Of a stretch of DNA of 64,000 bases, positions 63,067 to 64,000 are shown piece after piece. Under the pieces are notes generated by a model, which ran no database searches, was not told where the DNA came from, and saw only the letters and a program-made list of their open reading frames with translations. Positions within the stretch are counted from its first letter, which is position 1. Each line of letters begins with the position of its first letter. The stretch is from assembly GCF_963664135.1 (NCBI RefSeq), contig NZ_OY760905.1:310001-374000 (forward strand), written 5' to 3'. Both the position numbers and the translations under genes were made by a program. Source of the DNA: an uncultured Acetobacterium sp. (lineage in GTDB: Bacteria; Bacillota; Clostridia; Eubacteriales; Eubacteriaceae).

Positions 63067-63657
63067 ATGAGCAAAATAAAATGGCCGGGCAGTGTCCTAC
63101 TGGCTCCGGTACCCCCAGTACTGGTGACCTGTGGCGAAAATGAAACCGCAAATATCTTAACAATCGGCTGGACAGGGGTACTCAATACCAAACCCCCGAT
63201 GACCTATATTTCTTTAAGACCCAGTCGTTTATCATATCAGATCATCTCCGAAACGCGGGAATTTACCATCAACCTGTCCACAGTAGATCTGGTCAAAGCG
63301 GTTGATTTTTGCGGTGTAAAATCAGGACGAGATGTTAATAAATTCGAAGCAATGAATTTAAAGTGTGTCCCCGGAGAATCAGTGAAATGCCCGATGCTGG
63401 CAGCTAGTCCCCTGAGTATGGAATGTCGGGTCAAGGAAATCATCCCGCTGGGCACCCATGAACTGTTTATGGCCGAGATTCTGACCGTTCATGTGGACGA
63501 TGCACTGGTTGATGGAAATGGAAAACTCCACATGGATAAAGCCAATCTGCTGGCTTATGTTCATGGCGAATATTTTGGTTTAGGCGAAAAATATGGCAGC
63601 TTTGGGTATTCGGTCCGAAAAAAGAAAAAGAAGAAAACCGTCAAGAAGACCAACTAA
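63067..63657 (+). CDS. Flavin reductase / flavoredoxin-family protein
   Basis: A 196-residue FMN-binding split barrel: PVPPVLVTCGENETANILTI, GWTGVLNTKPPMTYISLRPSR, and NLSTVDLVKAVDFCGVKSGRD are the flavoredoxin pattern, with Thr, Arg and Ser residues at the FMN site. These proteins reduce flavins or act as electron carriers in anaerobes. The last twelve residues are nearly all lysine (RKKKKKKTVKK), an odd basic tail. The ribosome site AAAGGAAA is weak. A terminator follows. Confidence 0.88.
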   Translation: MSKIKWPGSVLLAPVPPVLVTCGENETANILTIGWTGVLNTKPPMTYISLRPSRLSYQIISETREFTINLSTVDLVKAVDFCGVKSGRDVNKFEAMNLKCVPGESVKCPMLAASPLSMECRVKEIIPLGTHELFMAEILTVHVDDALVDGNGKLHMDKANLLAYVHGEYFGLGEKYGSFGYSVRKKKKKKTVKKTN

Positions 63658-63684
63658 AAAAAGATGGGGAAGTACCCATCTTTT
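63657..63684 (+). terminator. Intrinsic terminator after the flavin reductase gene
   Basis: AAAAAGATGGG pairs with CCCATCTTTTA around a 6-base loop, overlapping the stop codon by one base. Confidence 0.8.
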
Positions 63685-63736
63685 AGGTTATCAGTAAAAC
63701 TGCCGGACCGATCAATTGTTGGAGTTAGGTTCGATT

Positions 63737-64000
63737 TTATAACCGAGTAATCCAACCCTCTGGCCCTTCCAGATCGCCCAATTGTATAGCCGTCAAGGTC
63801 TCATAGAGTTTCTTTGTCACCGGACCAACCTCGGTTTCACTGTAAAAAACATGGAGCCGATTGTGATGGAAAATTCCACCAATTGGGGTGATGACGGCGG
63901 CGGTACCACAGGCACCAGCTTCAGCAAAGCTATCGAGTTCGTCAATGAAAACATCTTCTTCGGATACTTCCATGCCTAAAACATGCTCGGCCAGATGTAA
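63737..64000 (-). CDS. ilvE: Branched-chain amino acid aminotransferase, C-terminal part (cut by window end)
   Basis: The minus frame is open from the window end to the TAA-complement at 63737. The 87 visible residues end in the class IV aminotransferase pattern: ELDSFAEAGACGTAAVITPIGGI, then VTKKLYETLTAIQLGDLEGPEGWI. That matches the C-terminus of IlvE, which transfers amino groups between branched-chain keto acids and glutamate. The PLP lysine lies outside the window. A methionine at 63973 is internal. Confidence 0.9.
   Translation of the reverse strand, partial: LHLAEHVLGMEVSEEDVFIDELDSFAEAGACGTAAVITPIGGIFHHNRLHVFYSETEVGPVTKKLYETLTAIQLGDLEGPEGWITRL

Overview
The window reads as chromosomal DNA of a low-to-moderate GC, anaerobic, motile Firmicute of the Clostridia. 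The signs are strong AGGAGG-type ribosome sites, several TTG starts, a tryptophan T-box leader, intrinsic terminators with long T runs, multi-HAMP chemoreceptors and many cyclic-di-GMP proteins. The gene set resembles an Acetobacterium/Eubacteriaceae genome; that genus-level guess comes from memory of gene content and cannot be proved here. No rRNA, tRNA, CRISPR array, transposase or prophage was seen. The first and last genes (maf and a branched-chain aminotransferase) are cut by the window edges.

Layout. 0-6.6 kb: maf end, dCMP deaminase, glycosyltransferase, a diguanylate cyclase, a tandem Usp protein and a VanZ-like protein. 6.9-16.6 kb: recQ, a TraX-like membrane protein, cstA, arylamine N-acetyltransferase, a DUF3089 lipoprotein, ribokinase with a LacI-type operator upstream, and a DHH phosphoesterase. 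17-19 kb: cold shock protein, a small basic protein and a DEAD-box RNA helicase. 19-23.5 kb: a REC-CheX / CheX pair facing a large chemoreceptor. 24.6-27.4 kb: rsgA, a lipase-like protein and a GNAT acetyltransferase. 27.4-34.7 kb: Trp T-box and trpEGDCF-trpBA. 35-37.2 kb: PTS-dependent dihydroxyacetone kinase dhaKLM. 38-42 kb: YciI-like protein, hemerythrin and a second large chemoreceptor. 42.7-50.5 kb: a duplicated signalling block with two paralogous HTH proteins and two tandem EAL-HDOD proteins, interrupted by a MORN protein and an EFR1-type flavodoxin/ferredoxin. 50.7-59.6 kb: VOC protein, a DAACS symporter fused to an ATPase-like domain, YkgJ protein, V4R protein plus PAS-GGDEF, YqeC, a lipoprotein acetolactate decarboxylase and a PNPOx-like protein. 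60-62.5 kb: a sulfur-relay operon (TusA, DsrE, cysteine-desulfurase-like, IscU-DUF59). 62.5-64 kb: two small proteins, a flavin reductase and the end of ilvE.

The most unusual item is the operon at 60.0-62.5 kb. Its NifS/IscS-like protein keeps the sulfur-carrying cysteine loop but has Thr where the PLP lysine should be, and three other PLP-site residues also differ. It is encoded with a TusA carrier, a DsrE-like protein and an IscU scaffold fused to a DUF59/MIP18 domain, behind a leader with a good promoter and an internal terminator. This suggests a sulfur-transfer or Fe-S system that does not use PLP chemistry at that step.

A second theme is a dispersed family of long imperfect hairpins. 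Four large copies (about 9.2, 25.8, 32.4 and 36.0 kb) and shorter end-only derivatives (17.6, 51.3 and probably 58.2 kb) all lie just upstream of genes. Two of them split operons (trpF/trpB and dhaK/dhaL).
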